Source of the DNA: Acidobacteriaceae bacterium
GTDB lineage: Bacteria > Acidobacteriota > Terriglobia > Terriglobales > Acidobacteriaceae
Direction: 5' to 3'
Length of the DNA: 20,091 bases
Assembly (NCBI GenBank): GCA_030049955.1
Contig: JASIJX010000147.1
Location: 1-20,091, forward strand
The translations under genes and the position numbers were made by a program. The notes beneath the pieces were generated by a model. It made no database searches. It was not told the origin of the DNA and worked only from the letters and a program-made list of their open reading frames with translations. This document shows, one piece after another, positions 1 through 7,865 of the stretch; the first letter of the stretch is position 1, and each line of letters opens with the position of its first letter.

Positions 1-912
1 CGGCGTCCACACCCAGTTGCCATTCCCATAAGGATCGAAGCCGGCGTTGGACGCATCATAGGGCGACCACACGTAGCCCTGCCCGGGCACGTTATACCAC
101 TGCCCGTTCGCATCCAGGTCGCTCCACGCGGGATTAGCCGACTGGCCCTGCGCCAGATCGCTTGGCGCGCCGGTCTGCGCAGTCGCCTGGCTGCTCAGCG
201 CCTGATCGCGGTCGGAGTTCCACGTGTCCCAGGAGTCCGGCTCGATCGACTCAGCCATGTTGTAGCCGTTGGGATCGGTATTGCTCAGCGCCACGCTCTC
301 GCCGCCGTGAATATCCAGCGCCAGGCCATTCGCGCCGTCCAGGTGCGCATTACCGGAAAAGACGGCAAGCTCGCCCGGAGGCGTATCGTCTTTTACGCGG
401 AAGACAGTAAAGCCGCTGCCCGTCACTACGCTGTCGCCAAAGCGCACGCGAATCTGTCCCGCCTGGCCGTTGCCCTGCAACTCGAAGTACGCGAGCCCGC
501 CATTTACGTCCAGCTCTGCGTCGGACGAGGTTCCCTGGCCGCGCAGCGTCTTGATGGTCAGCGAACTGTCGGGCGAGAGGCGCGCCACGCTGCCATCTTC
601 AAACTGAATCTCCGCCCGTCCGTCGTCGGCCGTCGTCAAACTCATCCCCTCAAGCAGCGGAGAGTTGATCACTGCCTGGTCGGTGACGGTCTGGTTGCCC
701 TGCGCAAGTTGAACTTTGCCGTCCACGTAGCTCAAACGGATGGCGCGGGCCGGTTGGCCTGAATCGGGCTGGCCTGAATCCTGCGCGCGCAGCCGGGCCC
801 CGGCCGGCGCGAATACCAGCAAAAGCGCCACCAGTCCCCAAAAACTGATGGACAAAGTTGAGGCCGGGATTGACCTTGCCGGCCAATGGCTCTTCATAAT
901 ATGGGTCTTCAT
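1..912 (-). CDS. FecR-domain / DUF6600-like exported protein, partial (C-terminus outside window)
   Basis: Minus-strand frame open from ATG at 912 to the window edge, 304 codons without a stop. An alternative ATG lies at 897; I prefer 912 because a GGAAGG-type Shine-Dalgarno sits just upstream. Residues about 20-43 form a hydrophobic signal segment (GLVALLLVFAPAGARLRAQ). Residues about 50-165 look like a FecR domain: a 'YVDGKVQLAQGNQ' opening, then 'TTADDGRAEIQFEDGSVARLSPDSS' read as two halves (DDGRAEIQFEDGS, ARLSPDSS). After residue 260 the Trp/Tyr/Gly-rich text (GQWYNVPGQGYVWSPY, GNWVWTP) resembles the start of DUF6600 repeats, common behind FecR in Acidobacteriota. In FecR regulators this domain is periplasmic and partners a TonB receptor, but no receptor or sigma factor is visible, so I infer an envelope role only. 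The family call is by motif memory, not by search. Confidence 0.8.
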   Translation of the reverse strand, partial: MKTHIMKSHWPARSIPASTLSISFWGLVALLLVFAPAGARLRAQDSGQPDSGQPARAIRLSYVDGKVQLAQGNQTVTDQAVINSPLLEGMSLTTADDGRAEIQFEDGSVARLSPDSSLTIKTLRGQGTSSDAELDVNGGLAYFELQGNGQAGQIRVRFGDSVVTGSGFTVFRVKDDTPPGELAVFSGNAHLDGANGLALDIHGGESVALSNTDPNGYNMAESIEPDSWDTWNSDRDQALSSQATAQTGAPSDLAQGQSANPAWSDLDANGQWYNVPGQGYVWSPYDASNAGFDPYGNGNWVWTP

Positions 913-1048
913 GGCGTTCCGCCTTCCCCCCGTCGCGCCTGGTTTTACGCGGCAGCCTGCACTCTATTTGACACCTTTGGGCAGCCAAAAGTCGCGTAAT
1001 GCATGTGGAACAGGCCAAAAGCTCTCTTGTCTTCCCGCTCCCTGTCTT

Positions 1049-1759
1049 TTACGTTTCGGCGCGTGCCAGCAGCGTACGGGCCCGCCTGCGGACCATCTCC
1101 ATCACGTTGTCGTCCTGCGCCAGCCGCTCAAGAATGCCGCGGATCACGCAGATCTGCTGCGCGCGACCGTCCTGAGCCGCCTCCGACAGGCTCTTGATCT
1201 CCTTATCGAGACCCAGCGGATCGTGCTCGAGCAGCATCTCCAGCCGTACGCCTTCTAGGATGGTTTCGGCAACAGCCACAAACGAGTCGCCCAGCCCTTG
1301 AATTTCCTTGTCGCGCGAAAAATTGAAGGCGCAGGAGCCTTTGCCTTCCGGGCCTGAATAGCTGAGCGTTTTGATTCCCTGAAATGCGACCTTCAAATGG
1401 CTTTCGCACTTCTCATTGAACCAGGCGTGGTGTTGTGCGGTCTCGAAAACCGTCTCCGCGAAGCTCCGGCTGAGCTGGATGTCGCGGTTCACATTTGGAA
1501 CCTGCATCTCCTCGCCGGAATCGGCAGCAACCTTGCCCATCTCCGACCGGAAGTGGCCGCTGCCGTCCGGGTGGATGCTCAGCGTCCAGTGCGACGGAGA
1601 AAGGCTGGGGTTGGAGAAATCGACGAAAACAACCGGAATGGCAGACGAGGATGCACCCATCGCGCCGGGCGCCGGATTCTCCGCCTGGCAGCTTGCGGCA
1701 AACAGGGCAAAGGCGGCGAGCGGCACGGACAAAGCAGGCGCAAAGATGGCTGGCCTCAT
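1049..1759 (-). CDS. Small exported protein of unknown function, coupled to ruvC
   Basis: 236 aa. The N-terminus is a signal peptide (about residues 1-26: Arg at 2, then Ala/Leu/Phe-rich). 'FAASC' at 20-24 resembles a weak lipobox with Cys24, but the -3 residue is Ala, so ordinary signal peptidase cleavage near A26 is equally possible. The body has two other cysteines (in 'NEKCESH' and 'KGSCAF') that could form a disulfide, and a helical, charged C-terminal half (about 150-236). I do not recognise a named family; acidobacterial proteins of this kind are usually annotated hypothetical. The start codon lies 2 nt after the ruvC stop, with GGAG 7 nt before the ATG inside the ruvC end, so the two are very probably co-transcribed and translationally coupled. 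No functional link to recombination is implied by the sequence. Confidence 0.75.
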   Translation of the reverse strand: MRPAIFAPALSVPLAAFALFAASCQAENPAPGAMGASSSAIPVVFVDFSNPSLSPSHWTLSIHPDGSGHFRSEMGKVAADSGEEMQVPNVNRDIQLSRSFAETVFETAQHHAWFNEKCESHLKVAFQGIKTLSYSGPEGKGSCAFNFSRDKEIQGLGDSFVAVAETILEGVRLEMLLEHDPLGLDKEIKSLSEAAQDGRAQQICVIRGILERLAQDDNVMEMVRRRARTLLARAET

Positions 1760-1761
1760 AG

Positions 1762-2265
1762 CTAGGCTCCCTGCAATGCGAGCGTTTGTGCGGTGTGAAT
1801 ATGGCAGATGGCGATGGCCAGTGCATCCGCGGCGTCAGCCGGCTCGGGCACCGTCTCCAGACCCAGCAGCCGCGCAACCATGAACTGCACCTGCTCCTTT
1901 TGGGCCAACCCGTAACCGACGACGCTCGATTTGATCTTGAGCGGCGCATATTCGGCTACGGGAATCGACTGCGCGGCGGCAGCCAGCAGCGCCACGCCCC
2001 GTACCTGCCCGAGCTTGAGTGCCGATTTCGCGTTCACGGAGTAGAAAACCTCCTCGACAGCGACCGTATCGGGCTTCCAGCGCTCAAGCTCCGCGGAAAG
2101 CTCGCGAAACACCTGCTCCAGCCGTGTGGGCAGGGGCTTGTTTTTGGCCAGCCGGATGGCGCCGCTGGTGCGCGCAACCAAACGCGGCCCGCGCGGATCA
2201 TCAACCGCTTCGACAACTCCGAAGCCCGTAACCTCGGTCCCGCAGTCAATTCCTAATATCCGCAT
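1762..2265 (-). CDS. ruvC: Crossover junction endodeoxyribonuclease RuvC
   Basis: 167 aa, the usual RuvC length. RuvC is the dimeric, Mg-dependent resolvase that nicks Holliday junctions in partnership with the RuvAB branch-migration motor. The catalytic acidic residues are all visible: D7 in 'MRILGIDCGT', E71 in 'AVEEVFY', and D144 and D147 in 'PADAADALAIA', matching D7, E66, D138 and D141 of the E. coli enzyme. The RNase H-like fold pattern 'GIDCGTEVTGFGVV' is intact. ruvA and ruvB are not in the window; downstream on the same strand is an exported protein 2 nt away, so the common ruvC-ruvA-ruvB order is not kept here. A candidate promoter lies at 2292-2319. Start ATG at 2265 gives the canonical N-terminus; no strong Shine-Dalgarno is visible before it. 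Confidence 0.97.
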   Translation of the reverse strand: MRILGIDCGTEVTGFGVVEAVDDPRGPRLVARTSGAIRLAKNKPLPTRLEQVFRELSAELERWKPDTVAVEEVFYSVNAKSALKLGQVRGVALLAAAAQSIPVAEYAPLKIKSSVVGYGLAQKEQVQFMVARLLGLETVPEPADAADALAIAICHIHTAQTLALQGA

Positions 2266-2291
2266 TTCAAAAGACCCACATTGCGAAAATC

Positions 2292-2319
2292 AGTGTAGCG
2301 CAGGCACAGGAAACGTGAA
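2292..2319 (-). promoter_or_regulatory. Candidate sigma-70 promoter of ruvC
   Basis: On the minus strand TTCACG (2319-2314) and TACACT (2297-2292) are separated by 16 nt; each matches the -35 and -10 consensus at four positions. The expected transcription start is about 20 nt before the ruvC ATG. This is pattern matching only. Confidence 0.4.
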
Positions 2320-2481
2320 CAGAGGATTAAATGCCGCAATTGCTCTTGAGCAAGCCGATGGGTCTACGGCAGCTCCGCCAACGCGCCGGCTCCGCTCCGG
2401 TGCGCTCTTGCTCGCTTGCTCTCTGCCTTCCAGGGCTGACATCCGTGATTCCCCTGACAAAACTTTTACAGAGGAACCATC

Positions 2482-3042
2482 ATGAGTCTGTCATCCGTAC
2501 CGATAATGAGAGCATCTGAATTTTGTGACGCCATGAACTTGCCCATGCACCTGCGAATCACGATCGAAAGGTTGGAGCAGAACCTGGCTGCATGGCTGCG
2601 GCAGGGGATCACGCCGCGGCGGCTGGCGTTAACCCTGGCCCTGGGCTTCACCATCGGCTGTATCCCTGTGCTGGGCGCGCCCACGCTGCTTTGCGCCGGG
2701 CTGGCCCTGGCGTTGCGGCTCAACATGCCGGCCATCCAGGCGGCAAACTACGCCGCCATGCCTTTTCAGTTGGCGCTCCTCGTTCCATTTGTGCGGCTGG
2801 GTGCGCACATCGTCTCACCGTCGGCCCTGCCCGCCATCACCGCACAGCAGGCGCTACGCCTTTCTCCGGCGCTGCTGCGGGTTTCGCCCCTGCATCTGGC
2901 AGCGCAGATGGGCGCAATCGCCGGCCGCGCCATGGCCGGATGGCTGCTGGTCGCAATCCCCGCCATCATCCTTATTACTCTGGCGCTGCAAGCCATGCTC
3001 AAACGCATTCCGGCAATCGCTGCCGCCGAAGCGGGAGATTAG
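2482..3042 (+). CDS. DUF2062-like integral membrane protein
   Basis: 186 aa. The start ATG at 2482 has a good Shine-Dalgarno (GAGGA, about 6 nt upstream). After a short helical N-terminus, 'QGITPRRLALTLALGFTIG' leads into a hydrophobic stretch (about 48-75) ending 'LRLNMPAIQAANY', then a second one at about 90-110 (PFQLALLVPFVRLG) and a third at about 150-172 (GWLLVAIPAIILITLALQA). The order 'P..lal.lalGf.iG..P..g.ptll...la..lrlN.pa......' is what I know of DUF2062, a small inner-membrane family of unknown biochemical function that sometimes neighbours glycosyltransferases. It is divergent from ruvC and its stop overlaps the stop of the convergent gene by 4 nt. No function can be assigned. 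Confidence 0.75.
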   Translation: MSLSSVPIMRASEFCDAMNLPMHLRITIERLEQNLAAWLRQGITPRRLALTLALGFTIGCIPVLGAPTLLCAGLALALRLNMPAIQAANYAAMPFQLALLVPFVRLGAHIVSPSALPAITAQQALRLSPALLRVSPLHLAAQMGAIAGRAMAGWLLVAIPAIILITLALQAMLKRIPAIAAAEAGD

Positions 3043-3773
3043 CTGCTGGAGCCTTGATCCGATCGACCCGATTCGTGATTCGGTTTGACCGAGGTCTCAG
3101 CATCCCTGATATAGGAAAGAATCCGCTGGCGCTCCGTCTCGGAGGCGCCGATGATTTTCCTGATCGCCTGAATGCGATCGCCTTCAGTGGAAGCCAGTTG
3201 CCCCTGCATCCGCGCAACCAGGTCGCGGATGTCATAGACCGCCCTCAGGTGAACGTTGCGCAGCATCCCCCGCGGCCTCACCCCATCGATGATGATGCAG
3301 AAGCTGGCGATTGCGCCAAGCGTCAGGCTCGCCGCGTCCCAGTGGTAGTGTTCGATCAGGCCGGCGCACACGGAGCTGACAACGGCAGGTACTTTGAGGA
3401 TCCAAAAGGCAATGGTGTCGCGGCGAGCGTCCTTGTGATTCTCATGCGCCCAGTCTTCGAGGTAGCGCAAGCGGTCAGTAAAGTCTCTTTCCGCTCTCTC
3501 GGCACTGCCCAGAGACGCCGGCCGGTCTTCGGCTCGCGGAGTCTCAGCGGGATAGGTAACAGCCTCGCCGTTCCATGCGGGCGGGGGTGCGGCCGCGGGT
3601 ACAGGGACCACTGCAGGCGGGGGCAGCGCAACCGTTCCCGGAATACCTGAACCACCATCGGCGCCGCTTCCAAGCCCGACGCCGCTGCTGCTCCCAAAGC
3701 CGGCACCGCCGTCCCCGCCAAATCCGCTCCCTCCGAATCCGCCGCCAAAACCACCGCTGCCCTGTGCAGTCAT
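3039..3773 (-). CDS. Gly/Pro-rich two-TM membrane protein, SLATT/DUF4231-like (uncertain)
   Basis: 244 aa from the ATG at 3773. An ATG five codons earlier (3788) is possible, but the GGAGG between the two ATGs is 8 nt before the second, so I choose 3773. Residues 1-40 are almost pure Gly/Ser/Phe; about 45-70 is Pro/Ala-rich; both are low complexity. The folded part begins near residue 95 with a charged helix (ERDFTDRLRYLEDWAHENHKD split at ERDFTDRL / RYLEDWAHENHK), then TM1 (about 120-142), TM2 (about 147-165), and a long amphipathic C-terminal helix region (about 175-230). Helix-TM-TM-helix is the layout of SLATT-type proteins, but I am not certain of homology. A perfect TATAAT on the minus strand lies at 3816-3811. 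The gene converges on the DUF2062 gene, stops overlapping by 4 nt. Confidence 0.7.
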   Translation of the reverse strand: MTAQGSGGFGGGFGGSGFGGDGGAGFGSSSGVGLGSGADGGSGIPGTVALPPPAVVPVPAAAPPPAWNGEAVTYPAETPRAEDRPASLGSAERAERDFTDRLRYLEDWAHENHKDARRDTIAFWILKVPAVVSSVCAGLIEHYHWDAASLTLGAIASFCIIIDGVRPRGMLRNVHLRAVYDIRDLVARMQGQLASTEGDRIQAIRKIIGASETERQRILSYIRDAETSVKPNHESGRSDQGSSS

Positions 3774-3810
3774 ACAGCGCGCCTCCATTCAAAATGTGTC
3801 CGGTGCGCGG

Positions 3811-3816
3811 ATTATA
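3811..3816 (-). promoter_or_regulatory. TATAAT -10 box for the Gly-rich membrane protein
   Basis: Minus-strand TATAAT at consensus, 37 nt before the preferred ATG at 3773. No clear -35 hexamer sits 16-18 nt upstream (best is a TATTG-like stretch), so the promoter is only probable. Confidence 0.4.
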
Positions 3817-3858
3817 CTCCGCTGCCAGCGGCACAATACGCTTGAAATCCCCCGCTGG

Positions 3859-4785
3859 TCACTTGCCCGAATACGCCGGCACCGGCTCGGCGCTGCGGAT
3901 CCACGCCGTATAAATCATGTCGCGCAGCATGCTTGCGCCGGCAGCCAGCCGCTCGGCTACAAACGCGCGCGATTCCGGCGTGCCCGCACCGGTGAATCCT
4001 CCAACCTTCTCTAACTGATAAAGCTTTTCCACGTAGCTGTTGGTGTGGCGGATATAAGCCATGTAGGCGTCGAACATGTCGCCTTTTATCTCGTGCACCG
4101 GCGTCATCCTGGCCTGTACCTCGGGCGCGTGCATGTTGTCGGCCACAAACACACCCTCAAAAATATGGTGAATCTTATGGCTGGTGGTGTAGCCATTGGG
4201 GTTCGGACCGACCCAGCCGTTGTACTGCACGGTAGTGTGCAGCGGCTGGGAAGCGTCGCCAACGTAGTGCCCAAGCCAAGCCGCGTAAAAGATGATCGCC
4301 TGCTCCACCGGCGCCACATCCTTGTTCTCGGCCTTCAGCGTGCGGTATTCGCGCATGGCTGCCTTCAACCGCTCCCACACTTCGTCGGTCACCCACGGCT
4401 GCAAGCCGATCTTCGCCGGATTCTCGTGCGCGGCATACGCTTCGGCCTCGAAATCAAACCGGTTGTGCGGCAGCGGGCCAAGTTTGTCGGCCAGTTCCAG
4501 ATCGATATAGTGCTCCGGCGCCTGCGCGGCATTCAGCTCCGGCTCTGCAGGCGAGCGCCAGCGGTCCGGCTCCGGCCCGAGGTAGTCGATCTCATCAATG
4601 GCTGCCTGGGTGCGCAGAAACTCCGGCACATCGGGCGGCAAATTGCTCGCCGCCAGCCGGTTGATCATGCGATGGCCCACGTTTTCCCAGGCATGGGCAG
4701 CAGTCGGAACCGCGGCAACAAATGTAAGGACGGCGACAGGCAGCGCGCGGGTAATCGAGGCGAGGAATCTGCTTGGAAACGACAT
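3859..4785 (-). CDS. Secreted S1/P1-type zinc-dependent nuclease
   Basis: 308 aa from ATG 4785. The longer open frame to 4911 adds 42 residues without signal-peptide character and is rejected. Residues 1-32 are a signal peptide ending 'PTAAHA', leaving Trp33 as the mature N-terminus. That is diagnostic: in S1/P1 nucleases the N-terminal Trp ligates zinc. Other ligand candidates are H38 (WENVGH), D74, H92 (EHYID), H173, D177 and H183 (LGHYVGDASQPLH), H206 and E210. From W33 the offsets to H38 (5) and H92 (59), and the H183-H206 spacing (23), equal those I recall for P1 nuclease; the last ligand is Glu instead of Asp, as in zinc phospholipase C. It probably degrades single-stranded nucleic acid or 3'-nucleotides outside the cytoplasm; a phospholipase C activity is less likely. 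A -10-like TATACT lies 6 nt before the ATG and there is no Shine-Dalgarno. Confidence 0.88.
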   Translation of the reverse strand: MSFPSRFLASITRALPVAVLTFVAAVPTAAHAWENVGHRMINRLAASNLPPDVPEFLRTQAAIDEIDYLGPEPDRWRSPAEPELNAAQAPEHYIDLELADKLGPLPHNRFDFEAEAYAAHENPAKIGLQPWVTDEVWERLKAAMREYRTLKAENKDVAPVEQAIIFYAAWLGHYVGDASQPLHTTVQYNGWVGPNPNGYTTSHKIHHIFEGVFVADNMHAPEVQARMTPVHEIKGDMFDAYMAYIRHTNSYVEKLYQLEKVGGFTGAGTPESRAFVAERLAAGASMLRDMIYTAWIRSAEPVPAYSGK

Positions 4786-4791
4786 AGGCCA

Positions 4792-4797
4792 AGTATA
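4792..4797 (-). promoter_or_regulatory. -10-like TATACT immediately before the S1/P1 nuclease start
   Basis: Minus-strand TATACT ends 6 nt before the ATG at 4785, so a transcript would start at or next to the start codon (leaderless). No -35 consensus is seen and no Shine-Dalgarno is present. Confidence 0.35.
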
Positions 4798-4943
4798 GGG
4801 GAGCAGTTGCCTCTTGCCGTTGCTCTGCGGGTTCTTCTGCCATCCGGCTGACAGAATCGCCGCTCGGTAACCACCCCTGGTAACTTTAAGTAATAGCTTG
4901 CATATCCACATTGCAGGTACCGGAAATTACGGGAAAATAGTCA

Positions 4944-4966
4944 CGCAGGCGCTTATACTACCTGCG
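4944..4966. promoter_or_regulatory. Inverted repeat around a TATACT box upstream of the histidine kinase
   Basis: CGCAGG (4944-4949) and CCTGCG (4961-4966) are perfect inverted arms separated by 11 nt that contain TATACT (4954-4959). This is the layout of an operator over a -10 box. It lies in the 308-bp divergent gap between the nuclease and the kinase, 128 nt before the kinase ATG. No good -35 is seen, so the promoter assignment is weak. Confidence 0.3.
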
Positions 4967-5093
4967 AATCGCGCGAAAACTGCCGCTTCACTTCAAGGGC
5001 TCAAAACGGACCAGTCCCAGACCGACCGGGTCCTGACCCGCCGGTATTGCGGCGACGAAAAACGATTGAGCGCGATTGGGCATTGGGGAGATC

Positions 5094-7847
5094 ATGGCAG
5101 CCCAGGCCGATGAAATGACGGATGAGATGCCCGATCAGGGGGTGAGGGCTCCGCGCAGTGATGCCAGGACGTCGTCCGCGCGGCTCTCAACAGCCGGCGC
5201 GCTCATCGGCATTCTTTCGCTGATCCTCGCTGCAGTCTTCATTCTGTCCGGAGCTGCAGGTCCGGGCCGCACGACTGCCCTGCTCGTGCTCGCCGGCCTC
5301 GCCGCTGTCATGGCCCTTGTCGTGCGCCGCATGGCAAACCTTCCCGCGGCGCCAGCCGCACGCGCTCAGGCGCCGAAGCAACAGCTGCTCGTCCCCGCCT
5401 TGTCCGGCTCGGCTCTGCTTGATTCTGCCGGCGTAGCCATGCTCGCCATCGGCCTCGATGGAAATCTCCTATACGTGAATCCTGCCGCCGCGCGGCTTCT
5501 GGGCTATGAAGCCGAGCAGCTCAAGGTTGAATGGGAACTCTCGGAGATATTGGCCCCGGGCGAGGGCAAACGGCTGGTGCGCGAGATGCAGAGGCTCTGC
5601 GGCATGCTCGAGCCGGGTTATTCCAGTCGCGCCCCGCGCATGGAGGCGTATATGGAGTGCCTCCGCGCGTTGCCCGACGGCATGGTGCCGAGCTTTGAAG
5701 CGCGCCTGGTGCGCAACGATGGCGGACTCATCCAGGTAATGCTCGGCATCTCTCCGCTGCGCGACAGCACAGGCGACTTCTGCGGGCTGACGGCCGTAGC
5801 CATCGATCAAACCGAGGCGCTGCGCCAGGAGCAGGAGCTGCGCCAGGAACAGGAGCGCTACCGCGATCTGTTCGAGAACTCGAGCGAGATGATCGCCACG
5901 CTCAGCCCCGCCGGACGGTTTCTCTACGCCAATCCCGCATGGCAGCGCTGCCTTGGTCTGGAGAACGGCGCTCTGCTGGCGCTCGAAAACTTCAAAGACC
6001 TTTTCAATCCTGGCTTCCGCGCGCATGCCTCGGCGCTGTTCCACCGCGCATTAGCGGGCGAGACGGTGGAGCGCGCCCCGCTGCGGCACCACACGCCCGA
6101 TGGCCGCATGGTCGAGCTCGAACTTAGCCTGAGCCGCCGTCCGCGCGCCGGCGATCCAATGGCGGTGCGTTGTCTGCTCCGCGATGTAACGCATCAGAAG
6201 CAGCGGGAAAACCGGCTCACGCTGCAACTGGTCGTCAGCCAGATTGTTGGCGAAAACGCCGCTACCGAAATCGCGACCATGCGCATTCTGGAAGCACTCT
6301 GCATCTCGCAGGGATGGGACCTGGGGCTTGCCTGGCTGGTAAACGCAAATCAGAATCATCTGGAGTTCATGGCGGCATGGGGAGCTCAGGGCCGCCGCAC
6401 CGAACGTCTTATCCAGGAAAGCAAGAGGCTCACGCTGCCAAGCGGAGCAGACCTTCCCGGCCGCGCGTGGAAGGAAGCCCGCACCTTGTGGATCGCCGAT
6501 CTGGACGCGATGCCGCCGAGCCCGCGCCTGGATGCGGCGCGGCGGCACGAGATGACTTCAGGATGGGTGGTTCCCGTGCGCGTCGGCCCGCAGGTGCTGG
6601 CCGTGCTCGAGTTTTACTCGAATTTGAAGCTGCGCGAGAACAGCGAAGCCATCGTCACGCTGGAGGCAACCGCAGCATCGCTGGGCCAGATGCTGGCCCG
6701 CACGCAGGAAAAAGGGCGCGCCGAAGAGCTGAGCCGTCAGCAGCAGATCCTGCTCGACTCGGTCGCCGACGGCATCTGCGGCGTGGATCGGCTGGGGCGC
6801 GTGAGCTTCGTCAACCCCGCCGCTGCGCGCATGCTGGATGCGCCCGCAACCCGGCTCACCGGTAAGCCGGTGCATGAGCTGCTGCACGGCTCCTCCATGG
6901 GCGGCCACAAGTGCAGCGACGATTGCGCATTGCGCAAATTCGTCGAACATCAGAATCCCGTCTCCGACCCAATCACCGGAGAAGACACCATCTACCGCAC
7001 CGACGGCGCCAGCTTTCCTGCCGAATATACGCTCACCCCCATTTTCGACCACGGGCGGTTCTCCGGCTCCGTCCTCAGCTTCCGCGACATCAGCCAGCGC
7101 TCGGCTCTGGATCGCATGAAGGACGAGTTCATCTCCACCGTGAGCCACGAGCTGCGCACTCCGCTCACCTCCATACGCGGCGCGCTTGGGCTGCTCTCCT
7201 CCGGCGTTCTCGGCAACCTCAACGAGAAAGCCGCCAACATGCTGCGCATCGCGCTCACCAACAGCGACCGCCTGGTGCGGCTCATCAACGACATTCTCGA
7301 TCTCGAGCGCATTCAAAGCGGCCGCGAGCCGCTGGCCTTCCATCCCATACAGCTCGGCGAAATCGTTCGTCAAGCCATCGACAGCATGCAACCGGTCGCC
7401 GATGGCGCAGGCGTTCATCTCATCCACGGCGCCGCGCAGGCCCAGATCTGGGCCGATTCCGACCGGCTCCTGCAAGTGCTCACGAATCTTCTTTCCAATG
7501 CCATCAAGTTCTCGCCGCCCAACTCGACTGTCAGCATCATGCTGCGGCATGAGACCGAGGGCGTGACGCTTTCCGTCATCGATCACGGCCGCGGCATTCC
7601 TCCCGACAAGCTCGAGTCGATCTTCGGCCGCTTCCAACAGGTCGACGCCTCCGACTCGCGGCAAAAAGGCGGCAGCGGCCTGGGCTTAGCAATTTGCCGC
7701 ACCATCGTCATGCAGCACTCCGGCCGCATCTGGGCAGAGCGCAACCCGGTGCGCGGATCGACATTCCGCGTCTATCTTCCTTATCGCCCCGATCCGCTCG
7801 CGCAAGCCGCCGGCGAACCGGAACGCGTAACGGAAGAACAGGCATAG
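5094..7847 (+). CDS. Membrane-anchored multi-sensor histidine kinase (PAS-PAS-GAF-PAS-HisKA-HATPase)
   Basis: 917 aa from ATG 5094; GGGGAG precedes it by only 3 nt. A TTG at 5076 would add six residues. Two closely spaced TM helices (about 31-53 and 60-79) leave almost no periplasmic loop, so sensing is probably cytoplasmic or in the membrane. Then come PAS (about 105-240, 'AIGLDGNLLYVNPAAARLLG'), a coiled-coil linker rich in QEQE, a second PAS (about 255-365), GAF (about 385-540), a third PAS (about 550-675, 'GVDRLGRVSFVNPAAARML'), HisKA with the phospho-acceptor H685 in 'SHELRTPL', and HATPase_c with N802 in 'LLSNAIKFS', G1 box 'DHGRGI' at D830 and G2 'GGSGLGLAI' at 859-867. All catalytic motifs are intact, so an active kinase is expected. 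There is no receiver domain and no response regulator nearby: an orphan kinase whose signal is unknown. Confidence 0.95.
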   Translation: MAAQADEMTDEMPDQGVRAPRSDARTSSARLSTAGALIGILSLILAAVFILSGAAGPGRTTALLVLAGLAAVMALVVRRMANLPAAPAARAQAPKQQLLVPALSGSALLDSAGVAMLAIGLDGNLLYVNPAAARLLGYEAEQLKVEWELSEILAPGEGKRLVREMQRLCGMLEPGYSSRAPRMEAYMECLRALPDGMVPSFEARLVRNDGGLIQVMLGISPLRDSTGDFCGLTAVAIDQTEALRQEQELRQEQERYRDLFENSSEMIATLSPAGRFLYANPAWQRCLGLENGALLALENFKDLFNPGFRAHASALFHRALAGETVERAPLRHHTPDGRMVELELSLSRRPRAGDPMAVRCLLRDVTHQKQRENRLTLQLVVSQIVGENAATEIATMRILEALCISQGWDLGLAWLVNANQNHLEFMAAWGAQGRRTERLIQESKRLTLPSGADLPGRAWKEARTLWIADLDAMPPSPRLDAARRHEMTSGWVVPVRVGPQVLAVLEFYSNLKLRENSEAIVTLEATAASLGQMLARTQEKGRAEELSRQQQILLDSVADGICGVDRLGRVSFVNPAAARMLDAPATRLTGKPVHELLHGSSMGGHKCSDDCALRKFVEHQNPVSDPITGEDTIYRTDGASFPAEYTLTPIFDHGRFSGSVLSFRDISQRSALDRMKDEFISTVSHELRTPLTSIRGALGLLSSGVLGNLNEKAANMLRIALTNSDRLVRLINDILDLERIQSGREPLAFHPIQLGEIVRQAIDSMQPVADGAGVHLIHGAAQAQIWADSDRLLQVLTNLLSNAIKFSPPNSTVSIMLRHETEGVTLSVIDHGRGIPPDKLESIFGRFQQVDASDSRQKGGSGLGLAICRTIVMQHSGRIWAERNPVRGSTFRVYLPYRPDPLAQAAGEPERVTEEQA

Positions 7848-7865
7848 AAAATTCCCTATTTCAGT

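Noticed and set aside
307..762. A 151-codon plus-strand open frame near the left edge
   Set aside because: It is antisense to the FecR-domain gene, which is open for 304 codons with a signal peptide and family motifs.
2592..3650. A 352-codon plus-strand open frame
   Set aside because: It overlaps DUF2062 in another frame and runs antisense to the Gly-rich protein; the translation is Arg/Ala-rich with no recognisable domain.
4045..4851. A 268-codon plus-strand open frame opposite the nuclease
   Set aside because: The nuclease on the other strand has a signal peptide and complete zinc ligands; this frame has none.
4866..4884. Direct repeat GGTAAC at 4866 and 4879
   Set aside because: Six-base repeats 13 nt apart are expected by chance and no promoter element aligns with them.
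6558..7664. A 368-codon open frame on the minus strand inside the kinase gene
   Set aside because: It is antisense to intact HisKA/HATPase coding sequence, shows no domain text, and is explained by high-GC codon bias leaving few stops.
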